From Roseateles noduli (GTDB lineage Bacteria > Pseudomonadota > Gammaproteobacteria > Burkholderiales > Burkholderiaceae_C), in assembly GCA_002205125.1 (NCBI GenBank), contig NIOE01000008.1, positions 186,001 to 250,000 on the forward strand: a stretch of DNA of 64,000 nt. The letters run 5' to 3'. Positions 7,713 to 16,643 of this stretch are shown here, piece after piece; the stretch's first letter is position 1, and every line of letters begins with the position of its first letter. The translations under genes and the position numbers were made by a program. The notes under the pieces were generated by a model. That model worked only from the letters and a program-made list of their open reading frames with translations, did no database searches and was not told the origin of the DNA.

Positions 7713-8777
7713 ATGACCGTGATCCGCAAGGGCCAGCAGCCTGCGGAGCTGACCCGCGAGCAGTTCCACGAACGCTTCATGCGCCGCTTCCAGGACCCGG
7801 CCTATCGCGCCGAGCATGAAGCCATCGCCCGTCTGGAGACCATCGCCTTCGAGGCGATGAAGGAAGGCCGCAAGGCGCCGATCACCCGTCCGGCGGGCAA
7901 CGGTTTCAAGGACCCGTCGTACGAGACCGCGGTCGAGTGGCTCGACACGCATCAGCGGCTCAAGATGGCGCAGCAGCGCTGGAGCGATCCCGCCACCCGC
8001 TCGCGGGTGCTGCTGGTCTGCGGCAGCGATCGCAACGACGGCACCTGCCCGGGCGAGATGTCCAAGACCTGGCGCCTGACGCAGATCGCCAAGGAGCAGC
8101 TCACCCGCCACGACGTGATCGTCGACGTGCTGGACCTGAGCCTGATCACCTCCGAATACGGCCGCCAGATCCATCCCTGCAAGGGCTGCGTGTCGACCGC
8201 GATGCCGCTCTGCCACTGGCCTTGCAGCTGTTATCCGAACCACGCGCTCGACCAGTCCAGCGACTGGATGAACGAGATCTACGAGCGCTGGGTCTCCGCA
8301 CACGGCGTGATCCTGCTCACCCCGACCTACTGGTACCAGTCGCCCAGCGCGCTGAAGCTGATGATCGACCGCCTCGTCTGCGCGGACGGCGGGAATCCGG
8401 ATCCGACCTCGACGCACGGCAAGAAGGTCGCGGAAGCCAAGGCCATCGAGGAGCAGGGCTGGGACTATCCCAAGCACCTCGAGGGCCGCACCTATGGCCT
8501 GGTGGTGCACGGCGACGTGGCCGGTGTGGAAGCGCAGCGACGCAACCTCGGCGACTGGCTGGACTGGATGGGACTGATCGACGCCGGCAACCTCTCGCAG
8601 CTCGACCGCTACATCGGCTACTTCGAGCCCTACTTCAACAGCCACGAGGCGCTCGACCGCGACGAGGCCCTCCAGGACGAGGTTCGCCTGGTGGCCGACC
8701 TCGTCGGCGACGCGGTCAAACAGTTGCGGGAGGGAAACCTGCCCCGTTCCAATCGCCAGGCCGTCCGCCCGAAGTGA
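7713..8777 (+). CDS. Flavodoxin-fold NADPH-dependent FMN reductase family protein
   Basis: 354 residues from the ATG at 7713, which has GAGAGG upstream; the frame stays open further back but through the operator array. After a helical extension of about 115 residues comes the flavodoxin-like fold: RVLLVCGSDRNDGTCPGEMSK (FMN phosphate loop), then LLTPTYWYQSPSALKLMIDRLVCADGG, the usual flavin-ring loop. Between them is a Cys-rich insertion, PCKGCVSTAMPLCHWPCSCYPNH, that could hold a metal, an Fe-S cluster or disulphides. It probably transfers electrons from NAD(P)H through FMN; the substrate is unknown. The 82-residue gene follows 60 bases downstream. Confidence 0.78.
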   Translation: MTVIRKGQQPAELTREQFHERFMRRFQDPAYRAEHEAIARLETIAFEAMKEGRKAPITRPAGNGFKDPSYETAVEWLDTHQRLKMAQQRWSDPATRSRVLLVCGSDRNDGTCPGEMSKTWRLTQIAKEQLTRHDVIVDVLDLSLITSEYGRQIHPCKGCVSTAMPLCHWPCSCYPNHALDQSSDWMNEIYERWVSAHGVILLTPTYWYQSPSALKLMIDRLVCADGGNPDPTSTHGKKVAEAKAIEEQGWDYPKHLEGRTYGLVVHGDVAGVEAQRRNLGDWLDWMGLIDAGNLSQLDRYIGYFEPYFNSHEALDRDEALQDEVRLVADLVGDAVKQLREGNLPRSNRQAVRPK

Positions 8778-8837
8778 CGGCGGCCTCGCCATTCCGCACG
8801 ACCTCCCCTCGACTTCATCGACTCAAGGAGCACTCCG

Positions 8838-9086
8838 ATGGCCCACTCCCCGTCCCGTCCGACGCAACAACTCCGCCCCGAACTGCCGGCCGACATCCCG
8901 CCATTCCCGACCACCGACAACGACGTCGATGCCGATGACCTCGACAGCGTCTATGGCCAGCTCGTGAAGGGCGTCGGCCATGAGTACGTCACCGAAGGCA
9001 ACGCCGACGAACTCGCCCGGCGTGCCGAGGCCGACGGTCATCCGATCCTCGCGACTGAACTCAGGGAGTGGAAGGCGCCCTGCTGA
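8838..9086 (+). CDS. Small acidic hypothetical protein
   Basis: 82 residues starting with MAHSPSRPTQQLRPELPADI, with AAGGAG 10 bases before the ATG. It has no signal peptide or membrane helix. The first 35 residues are Pro-rich and probably disordered; the rest (DDLDSVYGQLVKGVGHEYV... ADELARRAEADGHPILATEL) is predicted helical. I recognise no family. It follows the flavin reductase on the same strand and is closed by a strong hairpin, so the two may be co-transcribed. Confidence 0.7.
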   Translation: MAHSPSRPTQQLRPELPADIPPFPTTDNDVDADDLDSVYGQLVKGVGHEYVTEGNADELARRAEADGHPILATELREWKAPC

Positions 9087-9119
9087 CGCCGCCCCGCTGA
9101 TCTCCGTTCCCCAATGAGC

Positions 9120-9141
9120 CAGGGCCCCTCTCGGGGCCCTG
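9120..9141. terminator. Hairpin between convergent genes, probable bidirectional terminator
   Basis: CAGGGCCCC and GGGGCCCTG form a perfect 9-bp stem around TCTC. It lies between the 82-residue gene and convergent ubiE. The flanks are not T-rich, so termination efficiency is uncertain. Confidence 0.6.
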
Positions 9142-9188
9142 CTTCATGGAGAGAACGCCATCGGGCGTTTCGTGCGCTCAGCCCCGGC

Positions 9189-9920
9189 TCAGCACTTGAT
9201 TCCTGCGTGCAGCGCCACGACGCCGCCGGTCAGGTTGTGCACGTCCACGTGGCCGAAGCCCGCCGTCTTCATCATGGCCTTCAGCTCGGCCTGAGGCGGA
9301 TGCATGCGGATCGACTCGGCCAGGTAGCGATAGCTGTCCGCATCGCCGGCGATCAACGAGCCGATGCGCGGCAGCACCTTGAAGGAATACCAGTCGTAGG
9401 GCTTGCGCAGCGGCTCCGCGACCTGCGAGAACTCCAGCACCAGCAGCCGGCCGCCCGGACGCAGCACGCGGTTCATCTCGGCCAGCGCCTGGTCCTTGTG
9501 CGTCATGTTGCGCAGGCCGAAGGCCACGCACACCAGGTCGAAGGAGCCGTCCTTGTAGGGCAGCGCCTCGGCGTCGCAAAGGTTGGTCGGCAGCACCATG
9601 CCCTCGTCGATCAGACGCTCGCGGCCGGTGCGCAGCATCGCCTCGTTGATGTCGGTGTGCACGACCATGCCGCGCTCGCCGACCTTCTTCGCGAACAGCC
9701 GCGCCATGTCGCCGGTGCCGCCGGCGATGTCCAGCACGCGGTCGCCCGGCTTCAGGTTGGCCACGGCCAGCGTGTACAGCTTCCACGCGCGGTGCATCCC
9801 CATGGACATCAGGTCGTTCATGACGTCGTAGCGCGACGCGACCGAATCGAACACGCCGCGAACGCGCTTGGCCTTGACGGTCTCGTCGACGGATTCGAAG
9901 CCGAAGTGGGTGGAGCTCAT
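9189..9920 (-). CDS. ubiE: UbiE C-methyltransferase (ubiquinone/menaquinone synthesis)
   Basis: 243 residues, full length. UbiE methylates 2-polyprenyl-6-methoxybenzoquinol in ubiquinone synthesis (and demethylmenaquinone where made) with S-adenosylmethionine. Family signatures visible are [22 protein letters not shown] near the N-terminus, SAM motif I ([15 protein letters not shown], about 62-76), [13 protein letters not shown] and [17 protein letters not shown]. It is cytoplasmic, at the membrane face. The DUF971 gene lies 63 bases upstream on the same strand, an order common in Burkholderiales. Confidence 0.97.
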   Translation of the reverse strand: MSSTHFGFESVDETVKAKRVRGVFDSVASRYDVMNDLMSMGMHRAWKLYTLAVANLKPGDRVLDIAGGTGDMARLFAKKVGERGMVVHTDINEAMLRTGRERLIDEGMVLPTNLCDAEALPYKDGSFDLVCVAFGLRNMTHKDQALAEMNRVLRPGGRLLVLEFSQVAEPLRKPYDWYSFKVLPRIGSLIAGDADSYRYLAESIRMHPPQAELKAMMKTAGFGHVDVHNLTGGVVALHAGIKC

Positions 9921-9983
9921 GAGGGGGTCCTGCTGAATTTGGGAGCGTCGGGGGCGATGGCCGTGCGGGCGCGAGCGGTCAGG

Positions 9984-10415
9984 TCAATGGCTGCTGCAGC
10001 TGCCGCCGCCGTGCGAGTGGCCGCCTGCGCCCTTCGTCATCGGCGCGTCGCGGTCCAGGCCCGCGGCGGCCAGCTTCTCTTCGTAATCGCGCATCAGCGC
10101 GTCCTGATCCCGGCCCAGCTCGTACAGATAAGCCCAGGTGAACAGGCCGCTCTCGTGGCCGTCGGAGAAGGTCGGCTTCAACGCGTAGTGGCCGACCTGC
10201 TCGACCGCCACGATGGTCACGTCGCGCTTGCCGGTCTGCAGCGTCTCCTGGCCGGGACCGTGGCCCTGCACCTCCGCCGACGGGCTGCGCACGCGCATCA
10301 GCTCGAACGGGATGCGGAACCGCACGCCGTCGGTGAAGGCGAGCTCCAGCACCTTGGACTGCTGGTGCACGACGATGTCGGTGGGGAGCGGCGAATTGGG
10401 GGCAAGACCGGCCAT
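9984..10415 (-). CDS. DUF971 (GBBH-like N-terminal) protein
   Basis: 143 residues from the ATG at 10415. The fold is that of the N-terminal domain of gamma-butyrobetaine hydroxylase: LELAFTDGVRFRIPFELMRVRSPSAE, then VEQVGHYALKPTFSDGHESGLFTWAYLYELGRDQ. The C-terminus adds GGHSHGGGSCSSH, a His/Cys tail that could bind metal. Proteins of this family sit beside ubiE in many betaproteobacteria and are suspected in Fe-S or quinone metabolism, but the function is not proven. Confidence 0.85.
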   Translation of the reverse strand: MAGLAPNSPLPTDIVVHQQSKVLELAFTDGVRFRIPFELMRVRSPSAEVQGHGPGQETLQTGKRDVTIVAVEQVGHYALKPTFSDGHESGLFTWAYLYELGRDQDALMRDYEEKLAAAGLDRDAPMTKGAGGHSHGGGSCSSH

Positions 10416-10493
10416 GATCACGCGACATCCCCAACTGGCAGGGACATCGCTGCGAAAAAACAAGCGGTCAGTGTACCGGCGCGCGAACGAACA

Positions 10494-11087
10494 CTAGGGA
10501 CGGCAGGTTGGATTGGCGATCTCGTAGCCCATCCAGAGATAGAGATGGACCGGCTTTTCTGCCTTATCACCCTTGTCTGAATCTCCTGACGCAGTTCGCC
10601 CGTCGACAGGCGCAGGCGAAGCCGCGTGCAGATGGACCCCTTCCTGGCTCGTGCAGAGCGCTGCCGCGAGGGTTTTCGCGCCTCGCTGTTTCATCTCCAG
10701 ACGGTGCAGTCTGTCCTGCACCTGTACGCCCGTTCCCACTGCGGCAGTTCCGACGAAGGGGTGACGAGGCCACCCGCCCGGAAGCGGAGCGAGGTAGATC
10801 AGGAGAGGCTCATCCGTTGCCTCGTCGGTCGCGATCGACTCCGGCTCTTCCACACGCTGGAACTCCGACGCCTTTAATCGCTTGCAACAGATCGGTTGCC
10901 CATCAGGCCCGGGGTACTGCGCCAGCACCGAGGCCGTTCCCTCAATCGGCTTCGCGCTGTAGAGGCGTATCTCGCCCTTGGCATTTGCTCGCACAAACGC
11001 GAACTGGGCGTCGGAGGACGCCTGCGCGGTCGAAACGCAGATCGCTGCGCAAAGCGCGGCAACCCCCCATGAAGTCTTACGTGCCAT
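10494..11087 (-). CDS. Exported hypothetical protein, overlapping an M15-like peptidase gene
   Basis: 197 residues from the ATG at 11087. A Sec signal peptide (MARKTSWGVAALCAAICVSTAQA) precedes a periplasmic domain of about 175 residues with a vicinal Cys pair (PICCKRL) and two more Cys (ALCTS, NPTC). I recognise no family. The start lies inside the end of the upstream peptidase-like gene (11-base overlap), so the two are translationally linked. A periplasmic product coupled to a cell-wall hydrolase fits an immunity or inhibitor protein, which is inference from gene order and localisation only. Confidence 0.7.
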   Translation of the reverse strand: MARKTSWGVAALCAAICVSTAQASSDAQFAFVRANAKGEIRLYSAKPIEGTASVLAQYPGPDGQPICCKRLKASEFQRVEEPESIATDEATDEPLLIYLAPLPGGWPRHPFVGTAAVGTGVQVQDRLHRLEMKQRGAKTLAAALCTSQEGVHLHAASPAPVDGRTASGDSDKGDKAEKPVHLYLWMGYEIANPTCRP

Positions 11088-11775
11088 TGTCGGACCAATG
11101 CGGTTTATCACTGACCAGCTTGATGACGCCGTAGCTCTTGCCCACGGGGTGCAGGTCACTCAATGCCTTGATCTCCACCTCGTTGCCTTCCGCATCCTTG
11201 ATCTTCTTGCCAATGATCTTCGAAATGGTCATGTCCACGGCAGCCCGCTCCGTATGCCGTGAGATCAACGCAGGAGGAAACACGATGTCATAGGCGTCCA
11301 TCATCGCCTGGGCCGCCTTCACCGAGGCGGCATCGTCCTCATGGTTCCAGTCGATGTCGACACCTTCCATCGCAGGCACCTTGTCGGCCTTGATCTCCCC
11401 TTTGACGATGCGCACGCAGTAGTGCATCAGATAGGCCCGCTTGCGCGGCCTGTAGGTGGCGGCAATCGCGACACTCGCGCCCGCTTCCTTCAATGCAGCC
11501 AGGAAGCTTTTCAACTTCTCTTTGAACACCGGTTCCAGGTCGTCGACCTTTGCGCTACCTGGGAATCGGGCCACCCACTGTGCGCCACTCTTCTGCTTGG
11601 TCGCGACGGCAGACGTCGCTGCGGCAGGCACGACCGCGGCGCAGGCGGGGACCGGATGCTCTCGACAAGTGACGCCCGGAGGACGGTTCTGATGAAGGGC
11701 ATTGGTCCCTGCGTCGATGTGACCCGGGTTGGATTCGAGTCCCAGTGGACCGGGCACTCTTGCGGAAGAACTCAT
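11077..11775 (-). CDS. M15-like peptidoglycan peptidase without signal peptide
   Basis: 232 residues. The N-terminal 75 residues are Pro/Ala-rich with no Sec signal. The rest resembles M15 (VanY/endolysin-type) LD-/DD-peptidases: FLAALKEAGASVAIAATYRPRKRAYLMHY, the zinc-site stretch SRHTERAAVDM (about 171-181) matching SxHxxGxAxD, and the C-terminal DKPHWSDNG resembling the DxPHF motif of phage M15C endolysins. The Gly of SxHxxG is Arg here. The product would cut peptide stems of peptidoglycan but needs help to leave the cytoplasm. It overlaps the exported gene by 11 bases. No phage gene is nearby. Confidence 0.62.
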   Translation of the reverse strand: MSSSARVPGPLGLESNPGHIDAGTNALHQNRPPGVTCREHPVPACAAVVPAAATSAVATKQKSGAQWVARFPGSAKVDDLEPVFKEKLKSFLAALKEAGASVAIAATYRPRKRAYLMHYCVRIVKGEIKADKVPAMEGVDIDWNHEDDAASVKAAQAMMDAYDIVFPPALISRHTERAAVDMTISKIIGKKIKDAEGNEVEIKALSDLHPVGKSYGVIKLVSDKPHWSDNGT

Positions 11776-11865
11776 GAAGGCAAAACGAAATCAACAACGC
11801 TGCGATCGGAACTCTAGGCATCTCTCACACCCGCACCACTGACTTTGGCCACTTCTTGTGCGAGC

Positions 11866-11900
11866 AAAAAAAATCCCGCCAGCTTTCACTGGCGGGATTC
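11866..11900 (-). terminator. Rho-independent terminator of the subtilase gene
   Basis: Read on the reverse strand, CCCGCCAG and CTGGCGGG form a perfect 8-bp stem (extended by AAT/ATT) followed by eight T. It lies about 70 bases beyond the stop of the S8 peptidase gene. Confidence 0.88.
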
Positions 11901-11972
11901 AACGGGAGCCCCGTTCGGGCCCGAGGCACCCGGCTTACCAAACGAGGAGAGTGGCAAGTCCTGGCGGGTTCA

Positions 11973-13781
11973 TTACCAGCCCAGGGTCAGCGAGTACGTC
12001 CCGCTGATGCCCGAGTAGTAATAGGCCCGCACATACACGACGACCGCGGACGAGGTGGTGTTCGTGTACGTGAAGCTGTCGACGGCGCCGGCGCCGTTGG
12101 TGCTGGACTTCAGTACCGTGCCGCTACCGTTCACCAGTTGCAGGTCGAAGTCCTTGCCGGAGGCCGGCGCCAGGCTTGCGCTCAGCGTCTTGCCCGCGGG
12201 CAGCGTGACCTTGAAGTAGTCGTTGGTGTCGGAGGTCGACAGGCTGCCCGTCACCTTGGTCGGCGCGCTGATCGTCTGCGGCGCGGTGCGGCTGTTGTTC
12301 GGCTCGACCTCAGGGATCGTGCCGCCGCCACCGCCGCCGCCCTTGATCGCGGTGACCGCGGCGTTGGCGTCCAGGATGCCCGAGCCGCACTGGCTGCAGG
12401 TGCCGGGGAAAGCCCGGGCGCTGCTCTTGAGCGCGGCCGTGATCTCGTCCGGCGTGGCCGTCGGCTTGGCGCTGTACATCAGCGCCGCGACGCCCGCCAC
12501 GTGCGGCGTGGCCATCGAGGTGCCCTGGTAATACGCGTAGCTGTCGGCCCCCGGCGTGCTGGTGCCGGCGTTCAGCGTCGACAGGATGCCGTTGCTGGCG
12601 CTGGAACGCACGTCGCCGCCCGGTGCCGCCAGCGTCACGATCGAACCGTAGTTCGAGTAGTACGCCCGCGCGCCGTTGCGGTCCGTCGCCGCGACCACCA
12701 CCACGCCCGAGCAGTTCGCCGGGCTGGAGTTGGAGGCGTTCTGGTTCTCGTTGCCCGCCGCGACGATGACGCTGGCGCCGCGCGAACGCGCGCCGTTGAT
12801 CGCCGTCTGCGTCGTGGTGTCGCAGGCGCCGCCGCCGCCCAGCGACAGGTTCAGCACCTTGGCCGGCGTCGTGTTGGCCGGCAGGCCCGACACGGAACCG
12901 CCCGACGCCCAGGTCATGCCGTCGGCGATGTCGGAGGTGTAGCCGCCGCACTTGCCCAGCACGCGGATCGGCTGGACCTTGGCGTTGAAGGCGATGCCCG
13001 CCACGCCCAGGTTGTTGTTGGTCTTGGCCGCGATCGTGCCGGCCACGTGCGTGCCGTGCCAGCTCGACGTGGAGGCCGGATCGCCGGCCTGGCATTCGTT
13101 GGCGGCGTTGAAGTCGCCGGGATCGCTCGGGTCGCTGTCGCGACCATTGCCGTCCACCGAGACCGTCGTGTCCACGATCATGTCGTAGCCCGCGACGATC
13201 TGGCCCGACAGATCCGCATGCGGCCGGTAGCCGGTGTCGATCACCGCCACCACCACGCCGGTGCCGGTCGCCTGGTCCCAGGCCTGCGGCGCGCGGATGC
13301 CGCCGGCCGTCTCGGACAGGTCCCACTGCTGGCCGTAGCTGCTGTCGTTGGGCACCATCAGCGCGTGCATCTTGCGGTCGGGCTCGACGTACTCGACGTT
13401 GGCGTCCTGCGCCTTGATGCGGTCGCCCAGCTCGCGCAGCTCCTGCAGGTTCATCCGGCGGTCCAGCCGGAACACGTGGGCGCCGGTGCCCATCTGGCGC
13501 ACCAGCGACAGGCGGGCGCCCAGCGGCGCAGCCAGTTGCTGCAGGCGCTCGGTACGGGCGCCGATGGCGTCGCTCGCCACCGATTGCGCCTGGATCGCGG
13601 CGCCCAGGCGCCCTTGCACGACGGTGCTGCCGTCCTTGTATTTCACGATCAGACGATCGGTCTGTTCGCTCAGTTGCCGCGGGGCCTTGTCGATGTCCAC
13701 CGACGACACGCCCGCCTGGGCGACGCCCATCGTGACGAGACCCACAGCCAGCGCGACGCTGAGCTTGTTCAATCGCAACAT
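11973..13781 (-). CDS. Secreted subtilisin-like serine peptidase (S8) with PPC domain
   Basis: 602 residues. I chose the ATG at 13781 because GGAG stands 9 bases before it; the ATG at 13790 has no room for a ribosome site. Order: Sec signal (ends GVAQA), inhibitor-like propeptide (about 35-130), S8 catalytic domain with Asp182 (AVIDTG), His242 (HGTHVAG) and Ser422 (GTSMATPHVAG), a Gly7 linker, and a C-terminal PPC domain (EVEPNNS onward). The layout matches extracellular proteases exported by type II secretion, with the propeptide and perhaps PPC removed. It is single-gene, with its own terminator. Confidence 0.95.
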   Translation of the reverse strand: MLRLNKLSVALAVGLVTMGVAQAGVSSVDIDKAPRQLSEQTDRLIVKYKDGSTVVQGRLGAAIQAQSVASDAIGARTERLQQLAAPLGARLSLVRQMGTGAHVFRLDRRMNLQELRELGDRIKAQDANVEYVEPDRKMHALMVPNDSSYGQQWDLSETAGGIRAPQAWDQATGTGVVVAVIDTGYRPHADLSGQIVAGYDMIVDTTVSVDGNGRDSDPSDPGDFNAANECQAGDPASTSSWHGTHVAGTIAAKTNNNLGVAGIAFNAKVQPIRVLGKCGGYTSDIADGMTWASGGSVSGLPANTTPAKVLNLSLGGGGACDTTTQTAINGARSRGASVIVAAGNENQNASNSSPANCSGVVVVAATDRNGARAYYSNYGSIVTLAAPGGDVRSSASNGILSTLNAGTSTPGADSYAYYQGTSMATPHVAGVAALMYSAKPTATPDEITAALKSSARAFPGTCSQCGSGILDANAAVTAIKGGGGGGGTIPEVEPNNSRTAPQTISAPTKVTGSLSTSDTNDYFKVTLPAGKTLSASLAPASGKDFDLQLVNGSGTVLKSSTNGAGAVDSFTYTNTTSSAVVVYVRAYYYSGISGTYSLTLGW

Positions 13782-14195
13782 GCTTGTCATCTCCAGAGTT
13801 CCTCGAAAGACGTCGGGTTCACCGACGCCTGCAAAGCCCCGAACGCCCTGGCGCGTTGGCACCTCTGGTGGGGCACGCCGACCGGCCTATCCGATTGGCG
13901 TGCGATGCAGTGTAGGAAGACAGTCGGGCGCCAGACGCCCCACCTGAAACAGTTAACAGGAAGGAATACCCCTATAACCTTTTTGTGTCAAAACGCAGAC
14001 TTTGATCCGCCAATCGCCCCTTTCTTACAGCTAACGCGCTGATTCGTAAGGTTTGCGCGGTGTTTGCGAGGCCGCGCGAGCGGCGTGCCCGGGGTGCCGG
14101 AAGCCATGCGCGGGACGGCGCCGATGGCGGGTCGCGGGGGGCTCGATTAGCCTGTGGGACTTGTCGTTTTCGCCACACATTGGTGACAGATAACC
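13782..14195. promoter_or_regulatory. Divergent intergenic region with likely sigma-70 promoter for the subtilase
   Basis: On the reverse strand a perfect -35 (TTGACA, 13986-13991) is followed after 17 bases by a weak -10 (TATTCC, 13963-13968). That would give a leader of about 180 bases before the subtilase start. The region is richer in A/T (13950-14040) than its surroundings. No riboswitch class was recognised in the leader. Nothing clear was seen for the M13 peptidase gene on the other strand. Confidence 0.45.
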
Positions 14196-16232
14196 ATGTT
14201 TCCTCTACGCCTGATCGCCGCCGCGGCCGCCTCCACCCTGGCCCTGGCCGTCGCGCCGGCCCGCGCGCTGGACGTCGCGAGCTTCTCGCCCGATGTCGCG
14301 CCCTGCGCCGACTTCTATGAGTACGTGAACGGCCCGTGGGTCGCCCGGACGGAACTGCCGGCTGACCGCACCCGCATCGGCAGCTTCGACGCGCTGCGCG
14401 TGGCCAACGACCGGCTGCTGAGCGAGGCGCTGGCGGAGCTGCTGGCCAAGCCGGCGCTGCAGAAGTCGCCGGGGCTGAAGCAGGTGGCGGCGTACTACGC
14501 CAGCGGCATGGACCGCGCCGCCATCGAGGCGCAAGGCCTGAAGCCGATCAAGCCGCTGCTGGACCGCGTCGCCTCGATGAAGTCGGCCGAGGACCTGCCC
14601 TTCGCGCTGGCGCAGCTCGGTCGCGTGGGCATCGCCGCGCCGGTGGGCGCCGGCGTGCGCGCCGACGTCAAGAACACCCGCGTGAACGTGCTGACGCTGG
14701 GCCAGGCCGGCCTGGGCCTGCCGGACCGCGACGACTACTTCAAGGACACCGAGATCGCGAAGAAGCTGCGCGCGGCCTACCGGCTGTATGCGCAGCGCCT
14801 GCTGTCGTCGGCCGGCTTCGACGCCACGCCGGCGACGATCGACGCGCTGATGGCCTTCGAGTCCCAGCTGGCCGACGCGACGACGCCACGCGCGCAGCTG
14901 CGCGATCCGCTCAAGGTCTACAACCCGATGACGACGCCGGAGCTGGGCGAGAAGGCGCCGGGCCTGGCCTGGGACGCCTTTCTGAAGGCGCTGACGCGCA
15001 GCGACACGCGCGCCGGCGGCGTCGAGCGGCTGATCGTGGCGCAGCCCGACTTCCTGGCCCGCGTCGGCGAAATGGCCGGCAAGGTGCCGCTGGCCACCTG
15101 GCAGACCTACCTCCGCGTGCGGGTGCTGGAGAACAGCGCCGCGCGCCTGCCCAAGGCCTTCGCCGATGCCGACTTCGACTACCGCGGCGTGGCGATCTCC
15201 GGCCTCGAACAGCCGACGCCGCGCAACGAGGAAGTCATCCAGCTGATCGGCGGCCGCACCGGCGGCAGCCCGCTGGGGCTCGCCCTGGGCGAGCTGTTCG
15301 TGTCCAAGGCCTTCTCGCCGGAGGCGCAACGCCGCGCGACGCTGCTGATCGGCGACGTCAAGGCCGCGATGAAGACGCGCATCCAGAACCTGGCCTGGAT
15401 GAATCCCGAGACCAAGGTCAAGGCGCTGGAGAAGCTGGAGGCGATGCAGCCCAAGATCGGCGCGCCCGAGACCTGGCCGAAGTACGAGGGCATGACGCTG
15501 GACCCGAAGGACTTCGCCGGCAACCAGTTGCGCGCCGCGGCCTGGTTCCACGGCGAGCAGATCAAGGACCTGGACCGCCCGAGCGACCGCACGCGGTGGA
15601 CGATGTCGCCGTACATCGTGAACGCGCAGGCCGGCGGTCTGAACGAGATCACCTTCCCCGCCGGCATCCTGCAGCCGCCGTTCTTCGACGCGAAGGCCGA
15701 CGACGCCGTCAACTACGGCGGCATCGGCATGGTGATCGGGCACGAGATCGTCCACCACTTCGACGACCGCGGCCGGCAGTTCGACAGCATCGGCAGCCTC
15801 AACGACTGGTGGACCGCCTCCGACGCCGACAACTACAAGGCGCGCGCGGACCGCGTGGTGGCGCTCTACGAGAGCTACGAGCCGGTCAAGGGCACGCACA
15901 TCAACGGCCGTCTGACGCTGGGCGAGAACATCTCCGACATGGCCGGCATGCCGATCGCCTTCGACGCGCTGCAGAACGCGCTGCGCCGCACGGGGAAGAC
16001 GGACAAGATCGACGGCTTCACGCCCGAGCAGCGCTTCTTCCTGTCCAACGCCATGGTCTGGCGCAACAAGACGCGCGAAGCGGCGCTGCTGAACCAGCTG
16101 CGCACCGATCCGCATTCGCCGGGCAAGTTCCGCGTGCTGGCGCCGATGTCCAACATGCCGGAGTTCGCCAAGGCCTTCAGCTGCAAGGGCGGCGACGCGA
16201 TGGTGGCGGCCGACCCGATCAAGGTCTGGTGA
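14196..16232 (+). CDS. M13-family zinc metallopeptidase (neprilysin/PepO-like)
   Basis: 678 residues with a Sec signal (ends APARA), so periplasmic or secreted. M13 hallmarks are APCADFYEYVNGPWV at the mature N-terminus, NEITFPAGILQPPFF, the zinc motif HEIVH (His516, Glu517, His520) inside GHEIVHHFDDRGRQFD, and the third ligand Glu577 in ENISDMAG. The usual NAYY substrate motif is replaced by NAQAGG. These enzymes trim oligopeptides. The length is normal for bacterial M13. It is divergent from the subtilase; a GC hairpin follows the stop. Confidence 0.95.
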   Translation: MFPLRLIAAAAASTLALAVAPARALDVASFSPDVAPCADFYEYVNGPWVARTELPADRTRIGSFDALRVANDRLLSEALAELLAKPALQKSPGLKQVAAYYASGMDRAAIEAQGLKPIKPLLDRVASMKSAEDLPFALAQLGRVGIAAPVGAGVRADVKNTRVNVLTLGQAGLGLPDRDDYFKDTEIAKKLRAAYRLYAQRLLSSAGFDATPATIDALMAFESQLADATTPRAQLRDPLKVYNPMTTPELGEKAPGLAWDAFLKALTRSDTRAGGVERLIVAQPDFLARVGEMAGKVPLATWQTYLRVRVLENSAARLPKAFADADFDYRGVAISGLEQPTPRNEEVIQLIGGRTGGSPLGLALGELFVSKAFSPEAQRRATLLIGDVKAAMKTRIQNLAWMNPETKVKALEKLEAMQPKIGAPETWPKYEGMTLDPKDFAGNQLRAAAWFHGEQIKDLDRPSDRTRWTMSPYIVNAQAGGLNEITFPAGILQPPFFDAKADDAVNYGGIGMVIGHEIVHHFDDRGRQFDSIGSLNDWWTASDADNYKARADRVVALYESYEPVKGTHINGRLTLGENISDMAGMPIAFDALQNALRRTGKTDKIDGFTPEQRFFLSNAMVWRNKTREAALLNQLRTDPHSPGKFRVLAPMSNMPEFAKAFSCKGGDAMVAADPIKVW

Positions 16233-16643
16233 CGCGCTGAACCCGCCGCGGCGAGACCTCGCCGCGGCCTCCGGGGCCTGTCCGCCGTGAGGTGTGGCAG
16301 GCCCCGTGCCATTCGGGACCCGTGCCTTTCAGGACCCTCGCGCGGAAGTCATGGACCGCGCGCATCACGTGCGGTGCCAGGTCTTGTCATCGCACCGTCA
16401 CGCGACGATGCGCGGGAAGTCATGCATGACTTTCTACCCGATGGATACTGGGGAAAGTCGATTCACGGCTCGTCGCGGCGACGTGCGTTTCGTCGCGGAT
16501 TTCCCGCGCTCCGGCCCCCGCCTTCGACGCTTGGTCGCTCGCCGCTTGGTCGACGACCCCGTGCTGCCTACGCTGAAAAAAGACCGATCGTTCCGCCACC
16601 TCGACGCGGGTCGCGACGGTTCCTCAGCCCTCAGGAGCATGAC
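16233..16643. other. Intergenic region after the M13 gene, with a 10-bp hairpin
   Basis: CCGCGGCGAG (16246-16255) and CTCGCCGCGG (16258-16267) form a perfect stem 14 bases after the M13 stop, a likely terminator without a T-run. The remaining 370 bases show no gene or family-specific motif that I recognise, apart from the ribosome site of the next gene (AGGAG at 16633). Confidence 0.5.

Noticed and set aside
11721-11745. A tRNA T-arm-like stretch (GGATTCGAGTCCC).
   Set aside because: No acceptor, D-arm or anticodon stem could be built around it, and it lies inside a coding frame with a good M15-like C-terminus.
11856-14042. Long forward open frame opposite the subtilase.
   Set aside because: The reverse frame encodes a complete S8 peptidase with catalytic triad, signal peptide and terminator; the forward product is low-complexity.
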